Translations under genes and position numbers: made by a program | Shown here: in pieces, positions 6,852 through 14,949 of the stretch | Layout: every line of letters begins with the position of its first letter | Numbering within the stretch: position 1 is the first letter of the stretch | Assembly (NCBI GenBank): GCA_012271065.1 | Contig: JAAXHE010000209.1 | Location: forward strand, 25,738-44,821 | Reading direction: 5' to 3' | Origin: Candidatus Latescibacterota bacterium | GTDB taxonomy: Bacteria > Latescibacterota > UBA2968 > GCA-2709665 | DNA length: 19,084 nucleotides | Notes under the pieces: generated by a model | Told to the model about the DNA's origin: nothing | The model's input: only the letters and a program-made list of their open reading frames with translations | Databases searched by the model: none

Positions 6852-7532
6852 ATGGGAAAGAGGGGTATCGTAATTGCCATCGACGGTCCCGCGGGATCGG
6901 GCAAGAGCACAACGGCTCAATGTGTCGCCAGCAGGCTGGGATATCTCTATCTGGATACCGGCGCGATGTACCGCGCCCTGGGTTGGGCCCTGATTCGCAG
7001 GGGTCTCAGTCCGGACGATGAAGCCGCCGCCGCCGGGACCGCCGCCGCACTGGCGTTCGACTTTCGCCTGGAGGATCGCGGCCAGCGGGTTCTGATCGAT
7101 GGGGAGGATGTGACGGGAGAGATCCGTTCGGCGGAAGTCTCCGATGCCGCCTCCCGCGTAGCGGTGCATACCGCGGTCAGAAAGATTCTCGTAGCGCGTC
7201 AGCGGGAGCTCGGGCGCGAGGGCGGTATCGTACTGGAGGGTCGGGATACCGGCACCGCGGTTTTTCCGGAAGCTGAACTGAAGATATTCCTGGTTGCCGA
7301 CGTCGTCGAGCGGGCGCGGCGACGACACCGTGAATTGCTCGATTGCGGAGTCAGGACAGACATGGACGAATTGATGGGACAGATTCGCGATCGGGACGCG
7401 CGCGACAAAGCCACGCAGCGGCGTTCGGGGTCCTGGCCGGCTTCGGATGCTATCACGGTGGATACCACCGGCCTGAATATCGACGCGCAGGTCGCCCGCG
7501 TGGTGGGACTTGCCCGCGAGTGCGGCATATAG
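6852..7532 (+). CDS. cmk: Cytidylate kinase
   Basis: Cmk phosphorylates CMP and dCMP with ATP, feeding nucleic acid and phospholipid synthesis. The 226 residues fit the family. The P-loop GPAGSGKSTTA lies at about 12-22, followed by YLYLDTGAMYRALGW, the nucleotide-binding LEGRDTGTAVFPEAELKIFL and an arginine-rich lid (RARRRHREL). The GRDTG segment has Thr where Ile is usual. ATG 6852 is chosen because GGAGGG (6841-6846) precedes it by 5 bases; an in-frame start at 6795 would overlap scpB and add non-homologous residues. The gene is tightly packed between scpB and plsC. The cmk-plsC-rpsA order is found in other bacteria. Confidence 0.96.
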   Translation: MGKRGIVIAIDGPAGSGKSTTAQCVASRLGYLYLDTGAMYRALGWALIRRGLSPDDEAAAAGTAAALAFDFRLEDRGQRVLIDGEDVTGEIRSAEVSDAASRVAVHTAVRKILVARQRELGREGGIVLEGRDTGTAVFPEAELKIFLVADVVERARRRHRELLDCGVRTDMDELMGQIRDRDARDKATQRRSGSWPASDAITVDTTGLNIDAQVARVVGLARECGI

Positions 7533-7551
7533 AAAGAACCACCTGCACACC

Positions 7552-8235
7552 ATGCGGACAGACATTTACACCGGACGACCGGACAATCTTTTTTACCGGT
7601 TTCTCTGGGCGCTCGGCGTCGGGGCATGCAGCTGCCTGTTTCGGCTTCACGTTGCCGGCCGGCAATTTGTGCCGCGACGGGGTGGCGTCATCCTCGCGAG
7701 CAACCACGCCTCCTATGCGGATCCCGTATTCATCGGGGTTGCGGCGTGCCGGGAACTTTCGTATGTTACCAAGCAGGAAGCATTTCCCGTTCCTGTACTT
7801 GGCTGGTTGATTCGGAAGCTGAACGCACTGCCAATAGACCGGTCTCGTGGAGATCGGGGCGCGCTGCGCGGCATCGAAGGGTGTCTCAAGGCCGGCGGTG
7901 CGATGTTTCTTTCGCCGGAGGGTACGCGCAACAAGACGTCCCGGCTGAGGCGGCCCAAAGACGGCGTGGGTATGCTGGCGTACCGGGCGCGGGTTCCTGT
8001 GGTCCCGGTCTATATTTCCGGTACGGTCAATATCTGGACGAGCCTGATCGGTCTCAACCGCGTGACCGTGCGGTTTGGAGAACCGATTTGCGTGTCTCCA
8101 GCCGGATTGCCCGCCAGACGTCGAGCCGTCTATCGTTCCATCAGCAGCGAGGTGATGCACTGTATAGGTAACCTGAGACCCCGCAGGCGCAATACCGGCC
8201 CGCCTGCGCCGGGTGCCATGCTTGAGCGCCGGTAA
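7552..8235 (+). CDS. plsC: 1-acyl-sn-glycerol-3-phosphate acyltransferase
   Basis: PlsC adds the second acyl chain to lysophosphatidic acid, giving phosphatidic acid at the cytoplasmic membrane. The 227-residue protein has a hydrophobic N-terminal segment (about 16-35), then the catalytic HX4D motif in NHASYADP, the substrate-binding LSPEGTRNK and a VPVVPVYISG block, in the normal order. The C-terminus ends in a short Arg/Pro-rich tail. ATG 7552 is preferred to a TTG at 7510 inside cmk. The ribosome binding site is weak (AGAAAG, about 15 bases away), so translation may be coupled to cmk. A related lysophospholipid acyltransferase cannot be ruled out by motif alone. Confidence 0.9.
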   Translation: MRTDIYTGRPDNLFYRFLWALGVGACSCLFRLHVAGRQFVPRRGGVILASNHASYADPVFIGVAACRELSYVTKQEAFPVPVLGWLIRKLNALPIDRSRGDRGALRGIEGCLKAGGAMFLSPEGTRNKTSRLRRPKDGVGMLAYRARVPVVPVYISGTVNIWTSLIGLNRVTVRFGEPICVSPAGLPARRRAVYRSISSEVMHCIGNLRPRRRNTGPPAPGAMLERR

Positions 8236-8243
8236 GATCCCTG

Positions 8244-8260
8244 CGGAGATCCTGTCTCCG
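8244..8260 (+). terminator. Hairpin between plsC and rpsA
   Basis: CGGAGA (8244-8249) and TCTCCG (8255-8260) form a perfect 6-base stem with a 5-base loop, followed by TCTTTCCC. It starts 8 bases after the plsC stop. It could be a weak terminator or attenuator letting rpsA be expressed separately. A TAAATT hexamer (8272-8277) lies just after it, without a recognisable -35. Confidence 0.35.
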
Positions 8261-8323
8261 TCTTTCCCGTGTAAATTTGCGCCGAACCGTGCGTCAGGGG
8301 CAACCGCCTCGTGCGGAACGGCC

Positions 8324-8330
8324 AAGGAGG
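8324..8330 (+). promoter_or_regulatory. Near-perfect Shine-Dalgarno of rpsA
   Basis: AAGGAGG followed by T is fully complementary to the usual 16S rRNA 3' end, and lies 10 bases before the ATG at 8341. It is one of the strongest ribosome binding sites in the window and fixes the rpsA start against an upstream in-frame codon at 8311. Confidence 0.8.
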
Positions 8331-8340
8331 TCGCAGTTTC

Positions 8341-10320
8341 ATGTCGGAAGAAAACAACACAGCGAGCCAGCCCGTCTCCCAGCCGACGAGCGCGGAGGCA
8401 CTGGAAGCTTTGGACGAGCGCGAATACTCGGAAGAGGAATTCGCCTCGATGATGAGTTTGTATGATGACACGATGAGCAATATCACCGAAGGTGAAATTG
8501 TCTCCGGAACTGTTCTGGCTGTCGCGGAAAATACAGTCGTGGTCGATATCGGGTTCAAGTCCGAAGGCGCCATACCTCTCTCTGAGTTTGCCGATCCGTC
8601 AGAAGTCGAGGTCGGACAGGAAATAGAGGTTTACCTCGAAGATGTTGAAGACCAGGAAGGGCAGATTGTGCTGTCCAAACAGAAAGCCGACTTTATGCGG
8701 GTGTGGGACCGTATAAAGGACGCCTATGACAGCGATCAGATCGTCGAGGGCCGGCTGGTGCGGCGCATCAAGGGCGGTATTGTCGTGGATCTGTTCGGAG
8801 TTGACGCATTCCTCCCCGGGTCTCAGATCGATATCAAGCAGGTTAAGAATTTCGATCAGTTCATCGGCGAGGTTTTCCCCTTTCGGATCATCAAACTCAA
8901 CAAGAACCGGCGCAATATCGTCGTTTCCAGGCGGGTCGTTCTGGAAGCCGAGCGGGAGCGTTTGCGCAAGCAGATTCTTCAGACACTGGAAGTCGGCCAG
9001 GTCCGCGAAGGCGCGGTAAAGAATATCACGGATTTTGGTGCATTTATCGACCTGGGCGGTCTGGACGGTCTGTTGCACATTACAGATATTTCCTGGGGCC
9101 GGATCGGACATCCGTCCGAGGTGTTGTCCATTGGCGACGATGTCCAGGTCAAGGTACTCAACTACGACGAAGAGCGCGAGCGGATCTCTCTGGGAATGAA
9201 ACAGCTAACGCCTCATCCCTGGGAGAATATAGAAGAGAAGTATCCCGTCGGAGACCGCGTGGACGGCAAAGTGGTCAGCATCACGGACTACGGAGCATTC
9301 GTGGAATTGGAACAGGGAGTGGAGGGCCTCGTCCACATTTCCGAGATGTCCTGGACGCAGCATATCCGCCATCCGTCCAAGCTTGTCTCAATTGGCGACC
9401 AGTTGAAGGTTGTCATTCTGAACGTAGACAAAGAGGGTCAGAAGATTTCGCTTGGCATGAAGCAGACGACCGACGACCCATGGCTTTCGCTGGACGAAAA
9501 ATACCCCGTGGGAACGCGCCTTACGGGCCTGGTGCGCAACCTGGTCAATTTCGGTGCGTTCGTGGAAATCGAAGAGGGAATCGATGGCCTCGTCCATATT
9601 TCAGATATGTCCTGGACACGGCGGGTGCGCCATCCCAGCGACGTCGTCAAAAAGGGTGAGCAGGTAGACGTGGTTGTACTCAATATAGACAAAAAACGTC
9701 GCCGCATCTCCCTGGGGCACAAGCAGACCATAGAAAACCCCTGGTCTGAACTTGCCGTCCAGTACGCGGTGGGAAAGACGACTGAGGGGAGAATATCCCG
9801 CCTGATGGAGCGCGGGGTCGTGGTTGACCTGGAAGGCGACGTCGAAGGTTTCATTCCGGTTTCGCAGCTGGGACTGTCGGATCTGCAAACTCCCCAGACC
9901 CATTTCTCGGAACAGGACGAGTTGCCCCTCAAGGTCGTCGAATTCGACGAAGAGCAGCGTAAGATCGTGTTGAGCGTGAAGGAATATCTTCGAGACGCCG
10001 AACAGGCAGAAATCGACGCCTACATCGAAAGCCACAAGCCGAAGCCGATAACGGTCGGCGAGGTGGTGGGTGACGCGGCTGATCCCGAAGCGACCGCCGG
10101 GGATGCGGATTCCGATTCCCAGGCCGGCGCCGAAGCGTCAGCCGATGGGGATGATGCCGAATCGACGGGTGACGTGGAGCCGGTTGCACAACCCGATGCC
10201 AGCGCCGAAGCGCCAGCCGAAGCGGCGGAAACCGGGTCGAACGGTGACGTTCCCGACGATGACGCTTCGCCCGCCGCGGAGACATCCGATACTGAGGCTG
10301 CGTCGAAACCGGAAGCGTAG
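8341..10320 (+). CDS. rpsA: 30S ribosomal protein S1
   Basis: S1 binds mRNA on the small subunit and helps start translation on structured or weak-site messages. The 659-residue protein has six S1 (OB-fold) repeats at about 51-114, 135-198, 220-287, 305-374, 392-461 and 479-548. Repeats 3-5 show the classic FGAF(I/V) and GL(L/V)HI(S/T)(D/E)(I/M)SW motifs. A 50-residue acidic N-terminal extension precedes the first repeat. A tail of about 110 residues, rich in Asp, Glu and Ala, follows the last one; beyond residue 570 it has only one lysine and no aromatic residue. This makes the protein about 100 residues longer than the E. coli form (557 residues). A strong terminator follows. Confidence 0.96.
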   Translation: MSEENNTASQPVSQPTSAEALEALDEREYSEEEFASMMSLYDDTMSNITEGEIVSGTVLAVAENTVVVDIGFKSEGAIPLSEFADPSEVEVGQEIEVYLEDVEDQEGQIVLSKQKADFMRVWDRIKDAYDSDQIVEGRLVRRIKGGIVVDLFGVDAFLPGSQIDIKQVKNFDQFIGEVFPFRIIKLNKNRRNIVVSRRVVLEAERERLRKQILQTLEVGQVREGAVKNITDFGAFIDLGGLDGLLHITDISWGRIGHPSEVLSIGDDVQVKVLNYDEERERISLGMKQLTPHPWENIEEKYPVGDRVDGKVVSITDYGAFVELEQGVEGLVHISEMSWTQHIRHPSKLVSIGDQLKVVILNVDKEGQKISLGMKQTTDDPWLSLDEKYPVGTRLTGLVRNLVNFGAFVEIEEGIDGLVHISDMSWTRRVRHPSDVVKKGEQVDVVVLNIDKKRRRISLGHKQTIENPWSELAVQYAVGKTTEGRISRLMERGVVVDLEGDVEGFIPVSQLGLSDLQTPQTHFSEQDELPLKVVEFDEEQRKIVLSVKEYLRDAEQAEIDAYIESHKPKPITVGEVVGDAADPEATAGDADSDSQAGAEASADGDDAESTGDVEPVAQPDASAEAPAEAAETGSNGDVPDDDASPAAETSDTEAASKPEA

Positions 10321-10348
10321 GGTGTGCGGACAGCGGGTTCGCTCGAAG

Positions 10349-10380
10349 CAAAGAGTTGAGGAGTTGTCCTCAACTCTTTG
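10349..10380 (+). terminator. Intrinsic terminator after rpsA
   Basis: CAAAGAGTTGAGGA (10349-10362) and TCCTCAACTCTTTG (10367-10380) form a perfect 14-base stem with a GTTG loop, followed by TTGTTTGG. The stem starts 28 bases after the rpsA stop. The T tract is interrupted, but stem length and position make a terminator very likely, closing the HNH-scpAB-cmk-plsC-rpsA run. Confidence 0.8.
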
Positions 10381-10410
10381 TTGTTTGGACACTGCGGATT
10401 TCGGAAATTT

Positions 10411-10450
10411 GACAGGCTTGCTTCGACATTTCGACAAGCTCAATGCAGGC
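10411..10450. repeat. Dispersed intergenic repeat, copy 2
   Basis: GACAGGCTTGCTTCGAC (10411-10427) matches 472-488 at 16 of 17 bases. It is followed by a second TTCGACAAGCTCA unit (10430-10442). The apparent TTGACA at 10409-10414 is partly inside this repeat and has no matching -10, so it is not called as a promoter. The copy lies between the rpsA terminator and mtaB. Confidence 0.5.
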
Positions 10451-10515
10451 ATGCTCATCACAAGCAGCGTAAACAACGCAAGCGGCACAGGCAGTGCATG
10501 CCAGAAAGCGTACGG

Positions 10516-11895
10516 ATGAACGGAAACGATAAAACCGTATCGTTTTATACGCTCGGCTGCAAGTTGAATACCTACGATACGGAATGGTACCGCGAGCAAT
10601 TCAGACACGAAGGGTACCGGGAGGTCGTGTTTGGAAGTCCGGCGGATGTTACGGTCGTGAATACCTGTACGGTCACGGGACAGGGCGCCGCCCAGTCCCG
10701 GCAGATGTTGCGCCGGGCGCATCGGATATCGCCCGAAGGCACGGTTGTGGCCATGGGCTGTTACGCGCAAACCGATCCCGATTTGCTGATCGAGATGCCC
10801 GAAGTCGATCTCGTTGTCGGCACGGCTGAGAAGACCAGGCTGCTCGATCTGATCAACGATACCTGTTCCATCGGACGAAGCTACGTGACCCGGCGTCGAA
10901 CCGCTGAATTTCAGGACATGGATATCTTCAATTTTGGCGGAAGAGCGCGAGCGTTCGTGAAGATCCAGGAGGGATGCAACGAGTTCTGTTCATTCTGCAT
11001 TATACCGTTTGCGAGGGGTCGCAGCCGGAGCCGCGGCCTGCAGAGCAGTGTCGACCAGGTGCGGAGGCTGGTTGACGCCGGATATCAGGAGGTCGTCCTC
11101 GCAGGCGTGCATATTGGAGACTACGGTGCGGATCTGGATGGCCCCGGACTGCTTGATCTGTTCGAGGCCATCGAGCGGATCGAGGGGCTGCAGCGGTTTC
11201 GGGTGAGTTCCATCGAAGCGTCTTACATCAGCGATGCAATGGTCGATTTCTTCTCGTCCTCGTCCCGGTTCTGCAGGCACCTGCATATTCCGCTTCAGAG
11301 CGGCGACGATGGGATTCTGAGATCGATGCGCAGGCCGTATACGCGTGCGCGTTATCTCTCACTGATCGAGACGCTGGCGGAAAGGGTGCCCGATATCGGC
11401 CTGGGCGCGGATGTGATGGTGGGATTTCCGGGTGAGACCGAAGAGGCGTTTGCCAACACTTTCGATCTGATTGACAGAGGTCCTCTGGCATTCCTGCACG
11501 TGTTTCCCTATTCGCCGCGCGCCGGCACGTCAGCGGCGAAGATGGGGTCGGAGGTGGATGCGGCCGTCAAGAAGAAGCGAGGCGCGCTGCTCAGGCGTCT
11601 GGGCGAGCGGAAGACAGAAGCGTTCAACCGCCGTTTCACGGGGCGGACCATGAACGTACTCTTCGAAGACAGACGCGAACCTGAAACCGGATACCTGCAG
11701 GGCGTTACTGACAATTACATCCGCGTGTATGCCCCGGGACCCGAAAGCGCGAAGAACGCCATCGCGCCCGTGCGTCTCACCGACGTACAACGCAATCGGG
11801 TCATCGGCGAGCAGGCGGACTGCCAGGCACTGCCCCGATCGCACGCGAATCTGCCGCCGGCGCCAGATGTGCCTGGTGCGATTCCGGTTCTCTGA
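10516..11895 (+). CDS. mtaB: tRNA t6A37 methylthiotransferase MtaB
   Basis: MtaB is a radical-SAM enzyme that adds a methylthio group to t6A at position 37 of tRNAs reading ANN codons. From ATG 10516 the protein has 459 residues. The N-terminal domain has the three cluster cysteines Cys15 (YTLGCKLNTYDTE), Cys51 (VVNTCTV) and Cys82 (MGCYAQ). The radical-SAM cysteines are Cys154, Cys158 and Cys161 in EGCNEFCSFC. A C-terminal TRAM domain spans about 365-432. The TLGCKLN motif fits MtaB better than MiaB or RimO. The ribosome binding site is weak, and ATG 10498 is an alternative start adding 6 residues. About 25-30 Pro/Ala-rich residues extend past the TRAM domain to the stop, directly ahead of the same-frame SPOR ORF. 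Confidence 0.92.
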   Translation: MNGNDKTVSFYTLGCKLNTYDTEWYREQFRHEGYREVVFGSPADVTVVNTCTVTGQGAAQSRQMLRRAHRISPEGTVVAMGCYAQTDPDLLIEMPEVDLVVGTAEKTRLLDLINDTCSIGRSYVTRRRTAEFQDMDIFNFGGRARAFVKIQEGCNEFCSFCIIPFARGRSRSRGLQSSVDQVRRLVDAGYQEVVLAGVHIGDYGADLDGPGLLDLFEAIERIEGLQRFRVSSIEASYISDAMVDFFSSSSRFCRHLHIPLQSGDDGILRSMRRPYTRARYLSLIETLAERVPDIGLGADVMVGFPGETEEAFANTFDLIDRGPLAFLHVFPYSPRAGTSAAKMGSEVDAAVKKKRGALLRRLGERKTEAFNRRFTGRTMNVLFEDRREPETGYLQGVTDNYIRVYAPGPESAKNAIAPVRLTDVQRNRVIGEQADCQALPRSHANLPPAPDVPGAIPVL

Positions 11896-11919
11896 GTATA
11901 TTCGTTCATACCTGACCGC

Positions 11920-12216
11920 GTGACGCCGGCCGTCAGGGCGCGGCTGGCTGTACTCAAGGAACTACTGAACAGCCGGGATTCGGCAGGCAGGATCTGGGTG
12001 CGTGTGGGTGTTTTCGGATCCGGGGAGCGCCTGCGGCGCACCTCCGGCAGGCTGATCCGGGCCGGATTTCCTTTACGCGACGAGGCGGCAATTGTTCCCG
12101 GTTTGCGTGTCCTGCTGGTCGGGCCGTTTCCGGACCGGGCCGCCGCCGAAGCCCAGAAGCCCCGCGTGGAGAAGGAGGCCGGGGTGGCGCATTGTGTAAT
12201 CGTTGAACGTAACTAG
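11920..12216 (+). CDS. SPOR-domain protein, short
   Basis: The 98-residue frame starts at GTG 11920 with no clear ribosome binding site. Residues about 24-97 look like one SPOR domain, with the paired beta strands IWVRVGVF and LRVLLVGPF each followed by a helix. SPOR domains usually bind denuded peptidoglycan in the periplasm, yet no signal peptide or membrane segment precedes it. The frame is the same as mtaB, and the codons between the mtaB TGA (11893-11895) and this GTG are open. It may be a separate small gene coupled to mtaB and mutS, the remnant of a longer protein, or a readthrough extension of MtaB. The mutS start is 10 bases after its stop. Confidence 0.65.
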   Translation: MTPAVRARLAVLKELLNSRDSAGRIWVRVGVFGSGERLRRTSGRLIRAGFPLRDEAAIVPGLRVLLVGPFPDRAAAEAQKPRVEKEAGVAHCVIVERN

Positions 12217-12226
12217 GAAACGTCAG

Positions 12227-14869
12227 ATGGCACGGCCAAGAGACGTTACGCCCGCAATGGAACAGTACCTGCGTTTCAAGGACGAACACAAGGACGCCGT
12301 ACTGCTCTTCAGAATGGGCGACTTTTACGAGACGTTTTACGACGACGCCAAAGAGATCTCCGGCCTTCTCGGTCTGGCATTGACGTCCCGTAACAATGGC
12401 CGGGGGGGCGAGAACGTGCCGATGGCCGGCGTGCCTCATCACGCACTCGATACCTATCTTGCGAGGTTGATCAAGGCCGGTCGCAAGGTCGCCATCTGCG
12501 AACAGATGGAGGCGCCACAGAAAGGCAAGGCGGTTGTGCGCCGCGAGGTCGTCCAGGTGGTGTCTCCAGGCACGGCGCTCTCGGATAACCTGCTCGATCA
12601 GAACCGGAACAACTATCTGCTGGGTCTCTGGGTGGAGTCCAACCGGCTGGGCGCTGCGGTTACGGATCTGTCCACCGGTGATTTTCGCACCATGGAGCGG
12701 GATGCGGACGATCTGTGGGAAGTGCTGGAGCGAATCGGCCCTGCCGAAGTACTCGCACCCGAATCCTGGGTTGAAGCCAACGAGGATGAGTTGGCGCGAC
12801 GAATGCCGGGCACGCTCCTCGTACGGGCGGAAGACTGGCATTTCGGATTTGCATATGCGCACGACTTGCTGCTGGAACACTTTCAGGTCAATTCGCTAAA
12901 ATGCTTCGGATGCGACCTGCTGACGTTGGGCGTCAGTGCGGCCGGTGCGGTGCTGGCCTATCTGAAGCAGAACCAGAAGGGCGCGGTCTCGCACATCACG
13001 CGTCTGTCACGCGAGACCGAAAGCGCGTACATGGGCCTCGACCTGGTAACCCAGCGGAATCTGGAGCTGGTCACGTCAATACAGGAAGGCCGGCGGGAAG
13101 GTACGCTGCTGTCCCTGATGGACCGCACCAGCACCGCCATGGGAGCGCGGACGCTGCGGGCGTGGCTTTCGCAACCACTGCTGGATATTTCGAGGATCGA
13201 ATCCAGACATGATGCCGTGGAAGATTTCGTGCGGCATCCGGTGCGGCGTGAGTCGGTCCGCACGGCACTCAAGCATGTCGGTGACCTCGAACGGTTGATG
13301 TCTCGCATCTGCTGCGGGCGCTGCAGCCCCAGGGACCTCGTGGCGCTCAGGACGTCGCTTGAGGCCATACCCGTTCTGCGGGACACGCTGGATGAGGCCG
13401 CGGCGGAACTGCTGGTGAAAGCGAGGCTTCATGGGTTGCCGGACCTGGACGAACTGGTTGAGCTTATCGGCCGCACGGTTGTGGATGAGCCACCCTTCCA
13501 GTTGAGTGACGGGGGCATCATCAGGGAGGGCCATAACGCGGAACTCGACGAACTTCGAGACGCGGCGTCAGGCGGACGCCGCTGGGTGGCTGAATTGCAG
13601 GCGAAAGAGAGGGAACGTACCGGCATTCCGTCGCTCAAGGTCGGATACAACAAGGCGTTCGGGTACTATATCGAAATCACGAAGGCGAACATGGACAAGG
13701 CTCCGGACGACTACCTGCGCAAGCAGACCCTGGTGAACGCGGAGCGCTTCATTACACCGGCATTGAAAGAGTGGGAAGCGAAGATCCTTGGCGCCGACGA
13801 ACGGGCGAAAGAACTCGAGAAAGAGCTGTTTCAGCAACTCAGGGGCGAAGTTGAGACCTGGGTGGACGGCGTGCAGCGGACGGCGCGTTCCGTGGCGGTG
13901 GTGGACGTGCTGGCATGTCTGGCAGAGGTCGCTGCGGTCAACGACTACGTCCGCCCGAAAGTGGACGATTCCACGGGAATCGAAATCCGTGAGGGTCGTC
14001 ATCCCGTCGTTGAAGGGCTGCTGCCGGCGGGCACGTTTGTGCCCAACGATTTCTTCGTGGATGGTGAACACGAACAGGTGCTTATTATTACCGGTCCGAA
14101 TATGGCCGGGAAATCCACGATATTGAGACAGATCGGCCTGATCGTCCTGCTGGCGCAACTGGGCAGCTTCGTTCCGGCGAGAGCCGCGCGAGTCGGTGTG
14201 GTGGACCGGATTTTTACACGTGTGGGGGCGTCCGACAACCTGGCCAGGGGCGAATCGACGTTTCTTGTGGAGATGAACGAGGCAGCAAACATTCTGAACA
14301 ACGCCAGCACCAGAAGCCTGGTGCTTCTGGATGAAATCGGCCGCGGCACCAGTACGTTCGACGGGCTCAGCATTGCCTGGGCAATGACGGAATATCTGCA
14401 CAATACAGCATCTATACAACCCCGGACGCTGTTTGCCACGCACTATCATGAATTGACGGAACTCGAGGAATTGCTTCCAAGGGTGAAGAATTACAGCGTG
14501 GCGGTCAGGGAGGAAGGCGATAACGTGACGTTTCTGCACCGGCTGGTGCCAGGGGGATGCGACCACAGTTACGGCATCGAGGTGGCACGGCTTGCCGGAA
14601 TGCCTCGCAACCTGATCGCAAGAGCCCGTGAAGTGCTGCGCAGGCTGGAAACAAACGACCTGACCCCGGCCAAAAAGAAAACGCAGGCCTCGGTGAGTCG
14701 TGAGCCTGCCGTGGCCATCGGACAGATGACTCTGTTTGACGCGCCTCCTGAAGACCCGGTCCTGACCGAGTTGCGCAATCTGGACCTGGGCAAGACCACG
14801 CCGCTGGAGGCCCTTGTTACTCTGGATCGGTGGAAAAAGGACGTAGAAGGCAGGAACAACAGCGGTTGA
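12227..14869 (+). CDS. mutS: DNA mismatch repair protein MutS
   Basis: MutS recognises base mismatches and small loops and starts mismatch repair. The 880 residues match the MutS1 length. The mismatch-binding Phe-x-Glu motif is Phe33-Tyr34-Glu35 in GDFYETF. The connector, lever and clamp domains follow. The ATPase has Walker A GPNMAGKST (623-631), Walker B LVLLDE (698-703) and the GRGTSTFDG signature. QMTLFD (833-838) fits a beta-clamp-binding motif, and the end of the protein resembles the usual MutS C-terminal helix. ATG 12227 is preferred over an in-frame start at 12203, since TAGGAAA (12214-12220) precedes it. No mutL follows, which differs from many genomes; the next gene converges from the other strand. 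Confidence 0.97.
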   Translation: MARPRDVTPAMEQYLRFKDEHKDAVLLFRMGDFYETFYDDAKEISGLLGLALTSRNNGRGGENVPMAGVPHHALDTYLARLIKAGRKVAICEQMEAPQKGKAVVRREVVQVVSPGTALSDNLLDQNRNNYLLGLWVESNRLGAAVTDLSTGDFRTMERDADDLWEVLERIGPAEVLAPESWVEANEDELARRMPGTLLVRAEDWHFGFAYAHDLLLEHFQVNSLKCFGCDLLTLGVSAAGAVLAYLKQNQKGAVSHITRLSRETESAYMGLDLVTQRNLELVTSIQEGRREGTLLSLMDRTSTAMGARTLRAWLSQPLLDISRIESRHDAVEDFVRHPVRRESVRTALKHVGDLERLMSRICCGRCSPRDLVALRTSLEAIPVLRDTLDEAAAELLVKARLHGLPDLDELVELIGRTVVDEPPFQLSDGGIIREGHNAELDELRDAASGGRRWVAELQAKERERTGIPSLKVGYNKAFGYYIEITKANMDKAPDDYLRKQTLVNAERFITPALKEWEAKILGADERAKELEKELFQQLRGEVETWVDGVQRTARSVAVVDVLACLAEVAAVNDYVRPKVDDSTGIEIREGRHPVVEGLLPAGTFVPNDFFVDGEHEQVLIITGPNMAGKSTILRQIGLIVLLAQLGSFVPARAARVGVVDRIFTRVGASDNLARGESTFLVEMNEAANILNNASTRSLVLLDEIGRGTSTFDGLSIAWAMTEYLHNTASIQPRTLFATHYHELTELEELLPRVKNYSVAVREEGDNVTFLHRLVPGGCDHSYGIEVARLAGMPRNLIARAREVLRRLETNDLTPAKKKTQASVSREPAVAIGQMTLFDAPPEDPVLTELRNLDLGKTTPLEALVTLDRWKKDVEGRNNSG

Positions 14870-14949
14870 CAACCGTTGCCGCGCGCATCGTTAGAGGGGG
14901 TCGTCTTGAATAGCGCGGGGCGCGGCATCCGAAACTGCTTAAGGGGCGC

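Noticed and set aside
10409..10414. TTGACA upstream of mtaB as a promoter
   Set aside because: No -10 hexamer at 16-18 bases, and the sequence is part of the dispersed repeat.
13568..14872. Long - strand frame of 434 codons opposite mutS
   Set aside because: It is antisense to the conserved MutS ATPase region and shows no domain of its own.
14863..14875. Dyad CGGTTG-A-CAACCG at the mutS stop as a terminator
   Set aside because: The centre is one base, so a hairpin would be short, and no T tract follows on either strand.
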